Of a stretch of DNA of 64,000 nucleotides, positions 45,111-53,213 are shown piece after piece; position 1 is the stretch's first letter, and each line of letters starts with the position of its first letter. The notes beneath the pieces were generated by a model. The model was not told the DNA's origin, ran no database searches, and saw only the letters and a program-made list of their open reading frames with translations. Both the position numbers and the translations under genes were made by a program. Location: contig CAVVKW010000001.1 of the NCBI GenBank assembly GCA_963749035.1, positions 186,001 through 250,000 of the forward strand. The letters are read 5' to 3'. Origin of the DNA: CAVVKW01 sp963749035 (GTDB lineage Bacteria > Verrucomicrobiota > Verrucomicrobiia > Chthoniobacterales > JAATET01).

Positions 45111-45267
45111 CGAAATCCTCCCACCAGATTTTGCCGTGGAAAACGGGAAATCCCGGCTCTCGGGCCAGCGTGATGGCGAGCGAGTAGCTGATGCCTCCGG
45201 CTTGGGCAAATTCCCGCAGATTGAGAGCCTTGTTCTGCTCTCGCTTTTGTTCTGGTGAAAGGTTCAT
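44950..45267 (-). CDS. Excisionase-like small DNA-binding protein
   Basis: About 105 residues from ATG 45267 (MNLSPEQKREQNK). Residues 15-60 form a winged-helix-like excisionase pattern: LNLREFAQAGGISYSLAITL, then REPGFPVFHGKIWWEDFVMWRRQ. The Pro-Gly-Phe-Pro with a following strand and a W-x-x-x-x-x-x-x-W helix recalls Xis/MerR-type small regulators. It faces the integrase gene and overlaps its last 160 bp, so its C-terminal half is antisense to integrase coding sequence and looks less constrained (RLEDHPPDADHRAYES). Control of excision is inferred from position. Confidence 0.6.
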   Translation of the reverse strand: MNLSPEQKREQNKALNLREFAQAGGISYSLAITLAREPGFPVFHGKIWWEDFVMWRRQAIQNSPRHSRLEDHPPDADHRAYESVPTNDSPNALPPRAARLLAEVA

Positions 45268-45405
45268 GACGACGGCCTCCAAATTCAGGGTGTAGCACCG
45301 GAGCATTCGCACTCCAGCGCGGCGGCGTCAGTATCAACACCTGACTTATCGCCGAAAATCCGATGTCCGTTGTTCGTCAGACGAACAAATGCAGCGAAAT
45401 GGTCG

Positions 45406-46536
45406 TCAATTCCCCGCCTCGATCAGTTCCTCACGTTCGAGAATGCGTCGAACATCCTCGAAGACAGGCTGAATGTTGCCTTTTGGAAAGCGCAGTTGGC
45501 CAAGACCATGAACATTGCTGAACTCCTCGCACCCTTCCTCCAACAAGAGAATCGCTCGTTCCAATCCCAATCGTCCCTGGAACAGTCCGGCCTCGTGGAT
45601 GATGTTCATTCGCGGATGGAACCTGCCATCCGATTGTTCGTCCTCGGCGGTCAAGACCAGAAAGGCGATGGCTGCGTCATCAAGCATTTGAATCAGACGG
45701 GCCGTTGTTGCCATCCCCGCCACGGGAACTCGGTTGAACTCGTCCCACGGCAACTTGAGCCGATCACGAACGAAATCGCGAAAGTCCTTCCAGACACCAG
45801 CGCGGCCATGGCCGATGAAGATGTGCGTCCCCTGTCGCCCTCTCCTGATTGCCCTCTTTTGGAGGCTCGCCAGATGTGAACCGGCCCGCCGCGTGTGTTT
45901 CGCCAATTGTTCGCACTTCGCGAACGGACTTTTGATCGCACCGACGCGTGCCAATACGTGGAAGTGAGGAGGAGCCTTCAGCCCTTCTCCCGCTGCGACC
46001 GAATCACGCGTAAAGAATTGCTGCTTCCCTTGAAAAACGGCGATGAAGCCCGAGTAATGGAGGATTTCTTCGGTTTCTACTTTCGCCGCAAGATTGGCCA
46101 GAAATTTGTCGTCTGGAAAATTAGAGCAAACCCGAGAGAAGATCGAAAAGAGGCGGGAGCGAGCCTCGTCGAATACGTCCGCGGCCTTCCCCGATGCACT
46201 TTCCAGTTGTTCCATGTTTGGCCCGTCGGCCCACTCTTCGATCTGCGCAATGACCGCTTCGTAGGGATATTCCGCCCAGTTGCCGGTCGTTTCGTTGCTG
46301 AGTCTATCGCCAAATCCCCATTCCACGCTGAAACGAGCACCGGCGGGAATTGGCTCAAAATTCTCATAGTAGATTCGGGAATGATATCCCAACCATGAAC
46401 CGGACGAGGCATGCTGCGCCCGAAGCGCGGCGTCCTCCAGCGCTTTCAGCGACTTGGAATCGACCAGATGCGCGGCGCGGTCCAACTCTTCAGCGAGTTC
46501 GAGAAGTTCATCCGGGTCAGGTAGAGAATCACTCAT
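45406..46536 (-). CDS. TIR-like (CAP12/Pycsar type) domain protein, probable defence effector
   Basis: A 376-residue protein, ATG at 46536. The N-terminal 230 residues are mostly helical and unfamiliar (ELAEELDRAAHLVD, then WLGYHSRIYYENFEPIPAG). From about 240, THIFIGHGRAGVWKDFRDFV starts a TIR-like domain of the predicted nucleotide-binding CAP12/Pycsar type: RLIQMLDDAAIAFLVLTAED and then MNIIHEAGLFQGRLG, whose Glu is the likely catalytic residue, and ERAILLLEEG. Such domains cleave NAD+ when triggered in anti-phage systems. No cyclase gene is adjacent, so the trigger would lie in the N-terminal part. Confidence 0.7.
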   Translation of the reverse strand: MSDSLPDPDELLELAEELDRAAHLVDSKSLKALEDAALRAQHASSGSWLGYHSRIYYENFEPIPAGARFSVEWGFGDRLSNETTGNWAEYPYEAVIAQIEEWADGPNMEQLESASGKAADVFDEARSRLFSIFSRVCSNFPDDKFLANLAAKVETEEILHYSGFIAVFQGKQQFFTRDSVAAGEGLKAPPHFHVLARVGAIKSPFAKCEQLAKHTRRAGSHLASLQKRAIRRGRQGTHIFIGHGRAGVWKDFRDFVRDRLKLPWDEFNRVPVAGMATTARLIQMLDDAAIAFLVLTAEDEQSDGRFHPRMNIIHEAGLFQGRLGLERAILLLEEGCEEFSNVHGLGQLRFPKGNIQPVFEDVRRILEREELIEAGN

Positions 46537-46675
46537 GGTTGTTCCGCCCGAGATCATGCCTGATCCTTTCAGCCGTTGTCATTCGTCTCGGCGCGGAAGT
46601 GTAAGATTTCAAAACCGGGAGAACGCTCATCCACCGTCAAAATTTGAGAGCATCGCTGCGCGAATCGACTGGACC

Positions 46676-47278
46676 TCAAGCATAGCGGTCCCAAATCGGA
46701 CGGAAGTATCCGAGGACGCACTTCGGGTCGCGCACGCAAATCTGGACGTGCGATTTCTCGCTGATCTTCGAACCTGCGTAGAGCGGACCGCCCTCGGGGA
46801 AAGCCGCCCGAACAGTGTTGAACGGCTGCTTATCTTCCAGCTTCCGCGTGTCGTGAATGTAGTTAAAAACGGCACAATCCAGAAATCGACGCACCAAGTC
46901 AGCATCACCGCCAGCTGCCGGAGCATTTTCTGGCATCGGCGTTCCGACCAGTTGATAGGTGGCGGAAAGCTCGTGGTATCCCGCCCGAACGATGTCCAGG
47001 TTCGCGGCGTGCGTCAGGTCAAGGCACAGCCCAAGATTGATAATCGCTCCGATCACGAAGGGTTTGGCGATCTTCGACCGCGACGCTTGGGGCTGATCGC
47101 AGAGGAACTCCGCCCAAGATTTTGCCCGGTGTGGATCCCCTTCCCAAAAATAGGCTCCCCATCCGAGCCAATCGTAGGGGTTGTCGCTCGGTCGGATCTC
47201 CGACTTCCCGGAGAGAATTCGTTCACCGACTTCCTGATCGCAACCGTGGAATCCAATCGCGACCGCCGGTAAAATCAT
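46676..47278 (-). CDS. PARP-like ADP-ribosyltransferase-fold protein, probable toxin
   Basis: A 200-residue protein. The start AIGFHGCDQEVGERILSG and WLGWGAYFWEGDPHRAKSWA match the beginning of the PARP-type ART fold: a His at the end of strand 1, a Gly-x-Tyr-Phe on strand 2 (here GAYF), then an acidic/aromatic element and an A-x-x-W/Y helix. A C-terminal SHVQICVRDPKCVLGYF would contain the third position, which is Gln or Val rather than Glu. I recognise this as a widespread uncharacterised group. The gene follows a 62-residue gene with an ATGA overlap, as in toxin-antitoxin pairs. Confidence 0.55.
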   Translation of the reverse strand: MILPAVAIGFHGCDQEVGERILSGKSEIRPSDNPYDWLGWGAYFWEGDPHRAKSWAEFLCDQPQASRSKIAKPFVIGAIINLGLCLDLTHAANLDIVRAGYHELSATYQLVGTPMPENAPAAGGDADLVRRFLDCAVFNYIHDTRKLEDKQPFNTVRAAFPEGGPLYAGSKISEKSHVQICVRDPKCVLGYFRPIWDRYA

Positions 47279-47463
47279 CCGCCGTAGCGTCGGGTCACTT
47301 TGCCGGACTTGGTGATGAAGCCGAACTTGACGAGAAACTCTCGGGCAGTCTCCTTCGAAGCTAGGATTTTCTTGGAAGCACGCTGGATGGTTTCAACCTC
47401 CTCGCGGACCTGCTTGGGAGTCATCGGAATCGTGCTCGTCACCATGTCGTAAAGGTCGAGCAT
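47275..47463 (-). CDS. Small partner (antitoxin-like) of the PARP-like protein
   Basis: A 62-residue protein, upstream of and overlapping the PARP-like gene by ATGA. It is helical and basic at the end (MTPKQVREEVETIQRASKKI, then TAREFLVKFGFITKSGKVTR). No known DNA-binding domain is obvious. The arrangement, a small gene first with its stop in the start of the larger one, is what type II toxin-antitoxin loci show, but partnership is inference only. No complete promoter was recognised in the 147-bp gap to the right. Confidence 0.5.
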   Translation of the reverse strand: MLDLYDMVTSTIPMTPKQVREEVETIQRASKKILASKETAREFLVKFGFITKSGKVTRRYGG

Positions 47464-47610
47464 TCAAGTTGACTTGTAAATCCGTTTCTCGCGTCGGTAA
47501 TCTCCGCCAAGAAGCGGATGCACGGAAGAACAATGCATGATCACAGCTGACTCCAACCTCGAATCGCTCACATGAAGAAATGCCTGATCGGTTTCCGCGG
47601 CTGACCTCAA

Positions 47611-49590
47611 ATGAATCCAGACAACCAACCCGCCTTCCCGCAACCTGAACTGTTTTACGAGGATCGCTTCTGGGAGCAATACGTCGGCAAAAATCTGGTT
47701 AGCGATCCAGTCATTGCGATCGTCGAACTGGTGGCGAACTGCTGGGACGCCGGGGCCAGAAAAGTTGAGATTTCCTGGCCCGAGGAAATCGCCGAGCCGT
47801 TTAGAATCGAAGATGACGGCGAGGGAATGACACGAGAAGAGTTCTACCGCCGGTGGGGCAGCTTCAGCTACGATCGCATCCGCAACCAAGGAAAGACCGT
47901 TGAAATCGCCTTTGGAGATGTAGTCACGAGTCGCCGGGTTTTCGGCCGGAACGGTATCGGTCGTTTTGCGGCATTTTGTTTCGGCTCCGAATACTCCGTT
48001 TCGACCGCGAAGAATGGTGAGCGCAACCGGTTTGTCGTCCGCAAGGGACGAACTCAACCGCTCGAGTTCGACCTGGTCTCCACCGAGTCGGCCGCAGACA
48101 GCGGGACGCGCATCGAAGTCAACGTGGTGACCGGGACTCTTCTTCGGGCCGAGACCATTCGCACCGAACTCGGTCGTCGATTTTTGACCGACCCAGCTTT
48201 TCAAGTTCATGTCAATGGAGTGCGGATCGCGTTTGATGACATCGAAAACAAAGGTCTGGAGGTTCTCGAAGTGCCGGTGCCCGGGATCGACTCCACGATC
48301 ACCGTCAAAGTGATCGACACGAAGCGAACCGACCCCACTGGTCGGCAACACGGAGTGGCATGGCACGTCCTTGGGCGGCTCGTCGGGGATTGCGGTTGGA
48401 AAGATCCCGAACAGCGCTCATTGATCGATGGTCGGCGGGTCGAAGCCAAGCGGTTCACGTTCATCGTCGACGCCGACCTGTTGAGTGATGCGGGCGCGGT
48501 CAAGCCCGACTGGTCGGGCTTCGAGGAAGAAAACGAAACATATCGCGCGATCAATGCCGCCGTCCAAGCGGCGATCACAGCAAAGCTGTTGGAAATGACA
48601 AAAGAAAAGCGGGGCGAGACCACCGCCAGCGTGCGGAAAAGTTTCTCACAGGAGGTCCGCCAAATGACGCCGCTCAAACGCGAACGCTGGAATACATTCG
48701 TCGAAAAAGTTGCTGAGGACTGCCCCAGTCTAACCGAACAAGAATTGAAGAGCGTCTCCGGAATTCTTGCGAACATGGAGGTGGCATCGAGCCAATACGG
48801 TCTCCTCAAAAAGCTCCACGATCTGAATCCCGGTCAAATCGACGATCTCCATGAGATTTTGGAGGAATGGACTTTGGACATGGCCAAAATCGTCCTCGAT
48901 GAGATTCGCGAGCGCATGAATCTGATCGAAGAGCTGCGCCTCAAGACTAATTCAAAAACAACGCTGGAAGTTCAGGAATTGCAGCCTCTCTTCCGTCAAG
49001 GGCTTTGGATCTTCGGACCTGAATTTGAAACGATCCACTTCACTTCCAACGAAGGAATGACATCGGTGATTCAGGGCCTATTCGGAAGGGACGACATCAA
49101 GGGATCGCGCAACCGCCCCGATTTCGCGATCCTTCCAGACGGGACCGTCGGACTCTACTCGTATCCGGAATTTGACGACGAAGGCGCGGAAACCGGGCCG
49201 GCCAAGCTCGTCGTTGTGGAGCTGAAAGCTCCCGATGTTCCAATCGGCGACAATGAAAAGGGGCAATGCTGGAAATACGTTCGAGAGCTTTTGCAAAAAG
49301 GCCTTCTCTCGGAACGAACGCGCGTCCAGGGGTTCGTTCTGGGCCGAACCATCAATCAGGTTGACCGCGAAGAGAGAACTGAACTGAACGGGCGCGTCCG
49401 CATTTTGCCGATGGATTTTGGCACGGTTCTCCAACGGGCCGACAGTCGGCTTCTCAAACTGCGCGAAAAGATCAAATCCGCCCCCTTCCTCCAAGAGTCT
49501 GGAATCGAGACGTTTCTCTCGGAAGGTGAGTCCTCCAACGGAGAGCTACCGTTCGCAGAGTCGGTATCGCTGGAGGAAATCCCAGTGTGA
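47611..49590 (+). CDS. GHKL ATPase fused to a Shedu-like PD-(D/E)XK nuclease domain
   Basis: A 659-residue protein. The N-terminal GHKL/Hsp90-type ATPase has IVELVANCWDAGARKVEI (Glu 39, Asn 43, Asp 46), IEDDGEGM at 66-73 and FGRNGIGRF at 111-119. A helical middle region follows. The C-terminal 200 residues contain IHFTSNEGMTSVIQ, NRPDFAIL near 502 (PD-(D/E)XK Asp), a strand with KLVVVELKAPD near 530-540 (Glu-x-Lys) and QCWKYV. This is the layout of the Shedu (DUF4263) nuclease. The combined architecture suggests an ATP-gated nuclease for phage or plasmid defence. It is divergently placed from the PARP-like pair. Confidence 0.7.
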   Translation: MNPDNQPAFPQPELFYEDRFWEQYVGKNLVSDPVIAIVELVANCWDAGARKVEISWPEEIAEPFRIEDDGEGMTREEFYRRWGSFSYDRIRNQGKTVEIAFGDVVTSRRVFGRNGIGRFAAFCFGSEYSVSTAKNGERNRFVVRKGRTQPLEFDLVSTESAADSGTRIEVNVVTGTLLRAETIRTELGRRFLTDPAFQVHVNGVRIAFDDIENKGLEVLEVPVPGIDSTITVKVIDTKRTDPTGRQHGVAWHVLGRLVGDCGWKDPEQRSLIDGRRVEAKRFTFIVDADLLSDAGAVKPDWSGFEEENETYRAINAAVQAAITAKLLEMTKEKRGETTASVRKSFSQEVRQMTPLKRERWNTFVEKVAEDCPSLTEQELKSVSGILANMEVASSQYGLLKKLHDLNPGQIDDLHEILEEWTLDMAKIVLDEIRERMNLIEELRLKTNSKTTLEVQELQPLFRQGLWIFGPEFETIHFTSNEGMTSVIQGLFGRDDIKGSRNRPDFAILPDGTVGLYSYPEFDDEGAETGPAKLVVVELKAPDVPIGDNEKGQCWKYVRELLQKGLLSERTRVQGFVLGRTINQVDREERTELNGRVRILPMDFGTVLQRADSRLLKLREKIKSAPFLQESGIETFLSEGESSNGELPFAESVSLEEIPV

Positions 49591-49676
49591 CCAGCTGTGC
49601 ATCACCGTCAGTCTGCTAGTGCGGTAGATAGCGCATCGGACGGTTTGTCCGATGCGCGGCGGCCTCAGCGGCAGGG

Positions 49677-50042
49677 TCAGGATTGCCCCAATTTGATCTT
49701 GTTGTTGCGAATGTAGTTTTTGGCCTGGGTGACGAGGACGTTCTCCTGTCGGTCGGGCTGCATGTTGGGGCTGATGGTCGCTTTGAGGCTTTTCACGAGG
49801 TCGGCCTGTTTTGGTTTTTGGAGCCAGTCTTTGACCTTCGCGGTGTAGCCTTGCCGCTGTTCGGCGTCCTGCATCTTGCGGAGCAGGAACTTCCGCTCCA
49901 GATGCTCCCGGGGAAGCTCCTGGGTGTATTTCACGAGGTCGGGTTCGGCCTTCATGAAGGCTTCCAATTTCTCGTTGATCTCGGGATTGATTTTGAGCTG
50001 CCGAGCCCGCTCTTCTTTCTTCTTTGGTGTTGCGACTGCCAT
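49677..50042 (-). CDS. Charged protein of the transfer region, unknown function
   Basis: A 121-residue protein, lysine- and glutamate-rich and probably helical (KKKEERARQLKINPEINEKL, then HLERKFLLRKMQDAEQRQGY). No family is recognised. It is the last gene of the minus-strand transfer run, 89 bp after the preceding gene. A plasmid- or ICE-borne DNA-binding or entry-exclusion role is possible, but nothing in the sequence decides it. Confidence 0.55.
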   Translation of the reverse strand: MAVATPKKKEERARQLKINPEINEKLEAFMKAEPDLVKYTQELPREHLERKFLLRKMQDAEQRQGYTAKVKDWLQKPKQADLVKSLKATISPNMQPDRQENVLVTQAKNYIRNNKIKLGQS

Positions 50043-50131
50043 AAGACAGATGGGTTTTGCGCGAGGCGTTTTGGCCTTTCGGCCCCGTAGCCAGGCTGGT
50101 TGACGGTTTTCCTCGTTGGAGGAAAGCGGGT

Positions 50132-50419
50132 TCAGGTCCGGGCCGGAGTGGGCGCGGATGGAATTTTCGGTGCTGGTTCGTCTTCGTCGTCGAGGGCGCC
50201 TCCGTTGAGTCCGCCGAGCTGCTGCATGACAGATTTCAGGAATCGTTGAGCGACCTTGCGGGACGAAAGCCGAGACATTTCGGCATTGATGAGCACCTGG
50301 ACCAGTTGACTGGTCGGGACGCGGATTCCGGTCTTGGAAACGATCTCGGAGGCTTCCTGGAAGGTCGCGAACGTGTCCGATTCGAGGGTGACAGTGACGT
50401 TGGCGGATTTTCTATTCAT
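50132..50419 (-). CDS. Small transfer-region protein, possibly DNA-binding
   Basis: A 95-residue protein, ATG at 50419, starting MNRKSANVTVTLESDTFATF, which has the strand-then-helix start of ribbon-helix-helix-like proteins, followed by SKTGIRVPTSQLVQVLINA. The C-terminus is disordered (DDEDEPAPKIPSAPTPART). Its start overlaps the ssb-like gene by 8 bp. A nucleic-acid-binding role in conjugative processing is inferred from context and start pattern only. Confidence 0.5.
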   Translation of the reverse strand: MNRKSANVTVTLESDTFATFQEASEIVSKTGIRVPTSQLVQVLINAEMSRLSSRKVAQRFLKSVMQQLGGLNGGALDDEDEPAPKIPSAPTPART

Positions 50420-50756
50420 GGCTGACTGCGGTTGGTTGGGTTTGGTTCTTCGCGGGGACGACATCGGTGATGGTGTCCGCCCAGATGGAGTAACTTTCGC
50501 GGGCGGTGTCGGGATGGCGGTAGTAGGCGACCTGCCCGGTGACGACGAAGGCGGTGCCTTTCCCGAGGGATTCGACGAGCGTGGGAGCGAGTTCGCGGGA
50601 GGCCTTGACGGTGATCGGAACGATCTCCAGCGGCTTGCCTTTCTTGGGCGGAGCGTTGTGAAGGGCAAAAACGGACGCGAAGGTCGCGGTGCCGTTGTCT
50701 TCCTTGATGGTTCGGGGGTCGTCCGCAGAGCGGAGGCTGAGTTTGATTTGGTTCAT
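50412..50756 (-). CDS. Single-stranded-DNA-binding-like protein (OB-fold)
   Basis: A 114-residue protein, start at ATG 50756. The chain reads as short beta strands, with IKLSLRSADDPRTIKED then TATFASVFALHNAPPKKGKP, TVKASRELAPTLVESLGKGT and AFVVTGQVAYYRHPDTARES. That fits an OB-fold of the SSB type: a G-x-x-V/F strand, a Lys/Pro-rich loop, then a GQV-Y strand. It is shorter than a full SSB and lacks the acidic tail. Such genes accompany conjugative loci to protect transferred single strands. It overlaps the next gene by 8 bp. Confidence 0.6.
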   Translation of the reverse strand: MNQIKLSLRSADDPRTIKEDNGTATFASVFALHNAPPKKGKPLEIVPITVKASRELAPTLVESLGKGTAFVVTGQVAYYRHPDTARESYSIWADTITDVVPAKNQTQPTAVSHE

Positions 50757-50773
50757 GGTGGTGGTTTGTGGTT

Positions 50774-51349
50774 TCAGTTGGAAAACTCCTCCCAGGGCTG
50801 GGAGGAAGATTCGGAGGAGTCTGCGGCCGTGGCTTCGGGGGCTGGCGTAGGAACCGGGAGGGCGGCGAGTTGCCGCTTGAGCTGGTCGACTTCCGCCCGG
50901 TCCGCGGTTTTGTCCTTCTCCATGTCGGTGATCCGTTTCCGGAGAGCACGGTTCTGCTCGGTCAGCGCGTCCGCCTGCGCCCGCTGCCGGGCATTCATCA
51001 ACTCCGCATCCGTGCGAACGTAGTAGGACGCGGAAGGGTTGGAGCGGGCGACGGTCGGACCGAGCGGGAGTGCGTAAGGCTCGTCGGGGAGGTAGTTCCA
51101 GTTGGGAGACTGCTCGCGGCGATAGACGGTGTGCCGCTCGTGCATCACATCGGGCAGATCTGGATCGCTGTAGCGACCGACCGGGTAGGCTTTGACAGTT
51201 TCCTCCGTTCGGACCTGCGCCATTTTCTTTCGCGAAACGGCGTTCCCCTGCCCGCTGACGGCGGTGCGCTTTTCGGGCGATGGGGCTTTCTCTTTGGTGG
51301 CGCAGGCCGAACAGAGGCAAAGGGTGATGAGAGCTGCGATGATCTTCAT
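50774..51349 (-). CDS. Lipoprotein of the conjugation operon
   Basis: A 191-residue protein with an N-terminal lipobox, LITLCLCSAC (Cys 16 would be lipidated), so it should be outer-membrane attached. The rest is polar: a block with PDVMHERHTVYRREQSPNWN, then a coiled-coil-like run (ARQRAQADALTEQNRALRKRITDMEKDK) and a Pro/Ser tail. No named family is recognised. Its start overlaps the preceding VirB10-like gene stop (ATGA), so it belongs to the same transcript. Confidence 0.7.
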   Translation of the reverse strand: MKIIAALITLCLCSACATKEKAPSPEKRTAVSGQGNAVSRKKMAQVRTEETVKAYPVGRYSDPDLPDVMHERHTVYRREQSPNWNYLPDEPYALPLGPTVARSNPSASYYVRTDAELMNARQRAQADALTEQNRALRKRITDMEKDKTADRAEVDQLKRQLAALPVPTPAPEATAADSSESSSQPWEEFSN

Positions 51350-52338
51350 TGGGGCTGGGCGGGTGTGGTGACGGCGGCAGAAAGCTCGGCGGCTTTCTGC
51401 ACGTCCACGGTTTGGGTGACGTAGAGGTAGAAGAGCGTTCCGGCCGGGACGCGGACGAAGTAGGGCTCACGGTCGAGCTTTTCCAAGAGACGCTGGGAAT
51501 AGATTTCCGTTCCGGCGGAAATGCCGGCCGAAAACGCGTCGGTGAATCCGCCGTTCTGGATTTGGGTCGCGCCACCGGTGAGCGGTGAAATGAGGTTGGT
51601 CGTCTCCGGGAACGCACCCGCACCCGCTGAGAGCATCGCTGCGAGTATGGCCTTGGCCTCGGCGTATTTGTCGGATGCGACTTGGTATCCACGAAGCCCG
51701 GCGGAGCCGTCCGTCTCGCCCCATTGGTCGGGATTCTCGCCGTCCGGGGAATAATCGAGAGCCGTGCCACTGAGCGGCAATTCCCGACCGTCCTGGAAGA
51801 CGAGCATCCACGCTCGATCCGAGCCGATCCGGTCGCGGGCAGAAGTCTTCTGCGCGACACCATGCACTTCGCACCCTGCCGGGATCACGAGGCGGCCATC
51901 GTGCCAGACATCCTCGGTGACAAGACCAATGATCGGCGTGTCGAGATTGATGGAATCGACGGTGTTCACCAGTTCGCACCGGAGGAGCCGCCCGTAGGGC
52001 AGATAGAGGTCGCTGCGGGAGGTCTCACGGGTGGCGAAGATCGCCTGCGGAATTGGTGGTGGTGGCTTGGGGTTTGCGTTTGGACGGGCGGGCGGCGGAG
52101 TTGCGCTCGGCCTCGGTGGCGCGGATTCGGCGCGGCTTGGTTGCGGGATCTTCTGCTCAAACGAGTAGGAGGTTGCCTTCGTGGCCGGGGCGGTCGAAGC
52201 GGAACGGTTGTCTGGCGGTGGCGACGCTTTCTTCCCGGTCAGGATGAAGGCGAGGAAGATCGCCAGCACGAGAAGGAACAATGCGAGACGACCGGAGGGT
52301 TTGCGGACGAGTTCGGTCCAGACTTGGCGGATATTCAT
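51346..52338 (-). CDS. virB10: VirB10/TrbI-like type IV secretion protein
   Basis: A 330-residue protein, ATG at 52338. It has the VirB10 layout: short cytoplasmic tail, a single membrane helix LALFLLVLAIFLAFILTG near residue 17, a Pro-rich spacer (PPPARPNANPKPPPPIPQ near 77-95), then the C-terminal periplasmic/outer-membrane domain with VIPAGCEVHG, a strand LVTEDVWHDGRL and TLFYLYVTQTVDV at the end. In secretion systems it spans both membranes and forms the outer pore with VirB9 and VirB7. It overlaps virB9 (ATGA). Confidence 0.82.
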   Translation of the reverse strand: MNIRQVWTELVRKPSGRLALFLLVLAIFLAFILTGKKASPPPDNRSASTAPATKATSYSFEQKIPQPSRAESAPPRPSATPPPARPNANPKPPPPIPQAIFATRETSRSDLYLPYGRLLRCELVNTVDSINLDTPIIGLVTEDVWHDGRLVIPAGCEVHGVAQKTSARDRIGSDRAWMLVFQDGRELPLSGTALDYSPDGENPDQWGETDGSAGLRGYQVASDKYAEAKAILAAMLSAGAGAFPETTNLISPLTGGATQIQNGGFTDAFSAGISAGTEIYSQRLLEKLDREPYFVRVPAGTLFYLYVTQTVDVQKAAELSAAVTTPAQPQ

Positions 52339-53213
52339 TTCTCGAGGGAGGTGGTGGGTTCGACGAATGGAGGCAGCAAGTCGGCGTCGGACAAATCCGC
52401 ATCGGCCCGGACGACGAGAACATTCCACGCGTTGTCGGGTGCGAGGTGGTTGCGTCCCCCCTCCCCGTTGCCCGTGACGGCGAAGAACGCGGGGGTAATC
52501 GAGTTTGGCGGCATTGTCCCGGAAGCGTCGGCGATGGACTGCGTGTAAATCCGTTCATCGAGTCGGACAGCGAGGTCCTGGGGCTTGTAGTAGATCGTGG
52601 CGTCCGAGGGGTTCTCCAGTTCGACCCGGAAGACGAGGGTGTCTTCCTCCTCGAAGCGCCACACGTCGCGGACGTGGACGTTGAAATTCTCGTAATAATT
52701 AATGATCTCCGGTTCCGCGTGGAGCACGCCCGCGAGGGCATCGGGCTGGTGCTCGGCGAAGAGCGGATACGCCTTGGCTTTGTCGAGGAGCGAAAGGAGC
52801 CGCTCCGGGGCGACGGAGAGACCGACCGATTTTCCGCGCCGGTCGTCCGTGAAGAAGCTCAGCGAGTAGAACGGGTTCTCGGAGGCGCTCAGGTGAAGGA
52901 TGTAGGCTTTGCGCCGATAGATGACGGTGAGGTGATCCTCGACGTCCGGCTTGAGCGCCCGGATGGTGAAGTAGAAATTCCCCGGCGTGAACGAGATGAG
53001 GAAATTCGCATTCTCCTGTTCCTGGACAGCGACCGATTTGGCGTAGAGACCGGAAATTTCTGCCGGGAACATGATCGTTGTGGTGCCCGACTCAAAGGCG
53101 ACCGGGACGTCATAGATGACGAATTCATCGAGTGGCTTCTGAACGATCTGGCCCGCGTGGATTGCTGGGGTGATCAGCAGCGCAACGGAAATGAGCACGC
53201 TGTGAAATTTCAT
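52335..53213 (-). CDS. virB9: VirB9/TrbG-like type IV secretion protein
   Basis: A 292-residue protein with signal peptide MKFHSVLISVALLITPAIHA. The chain is beta-rich, with FLISFTPGNFYFTIRALKPD and HLTVIYRRKAYILHL as in the N-terminal domain of VirB9/TrbG, and a C-terminal block of VRDVWRFEEEDTLVFRVELE and TIYYKPQDLAVRLDERIY. It belongs to the outer-membrane core with VirB10 and a lipoprotein. Overlaps both neighbours by ATGA. Identification rests on position and fold pattern. Confidence 0.72.
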   Translation of the reverse strand: MKFHSVLISVALLITPAIHAGQIVQKPLDEFVIYDVPVAFESGTTTIMFPAEISGLYAKSVAVQEQENANFLISFTPGNFYFTIRALKPDVEDHLTVIYRRKAYILHLSASENPFYSLSFFTDDRRGKSVGLSVAPERLLSLLDKAKAYPLFAEHQPDALAGVLHAEPEIINYYENFNVHVRDVWRFEEEDTLVFRVELENPSDATIYYKPQDLAVRLDERIYTQSIADASGTMPPNSITPAFFAVTGNGEGGRNHLAPDNAWNVLVVRADADLSDADLLPPFVEPTTSLEK

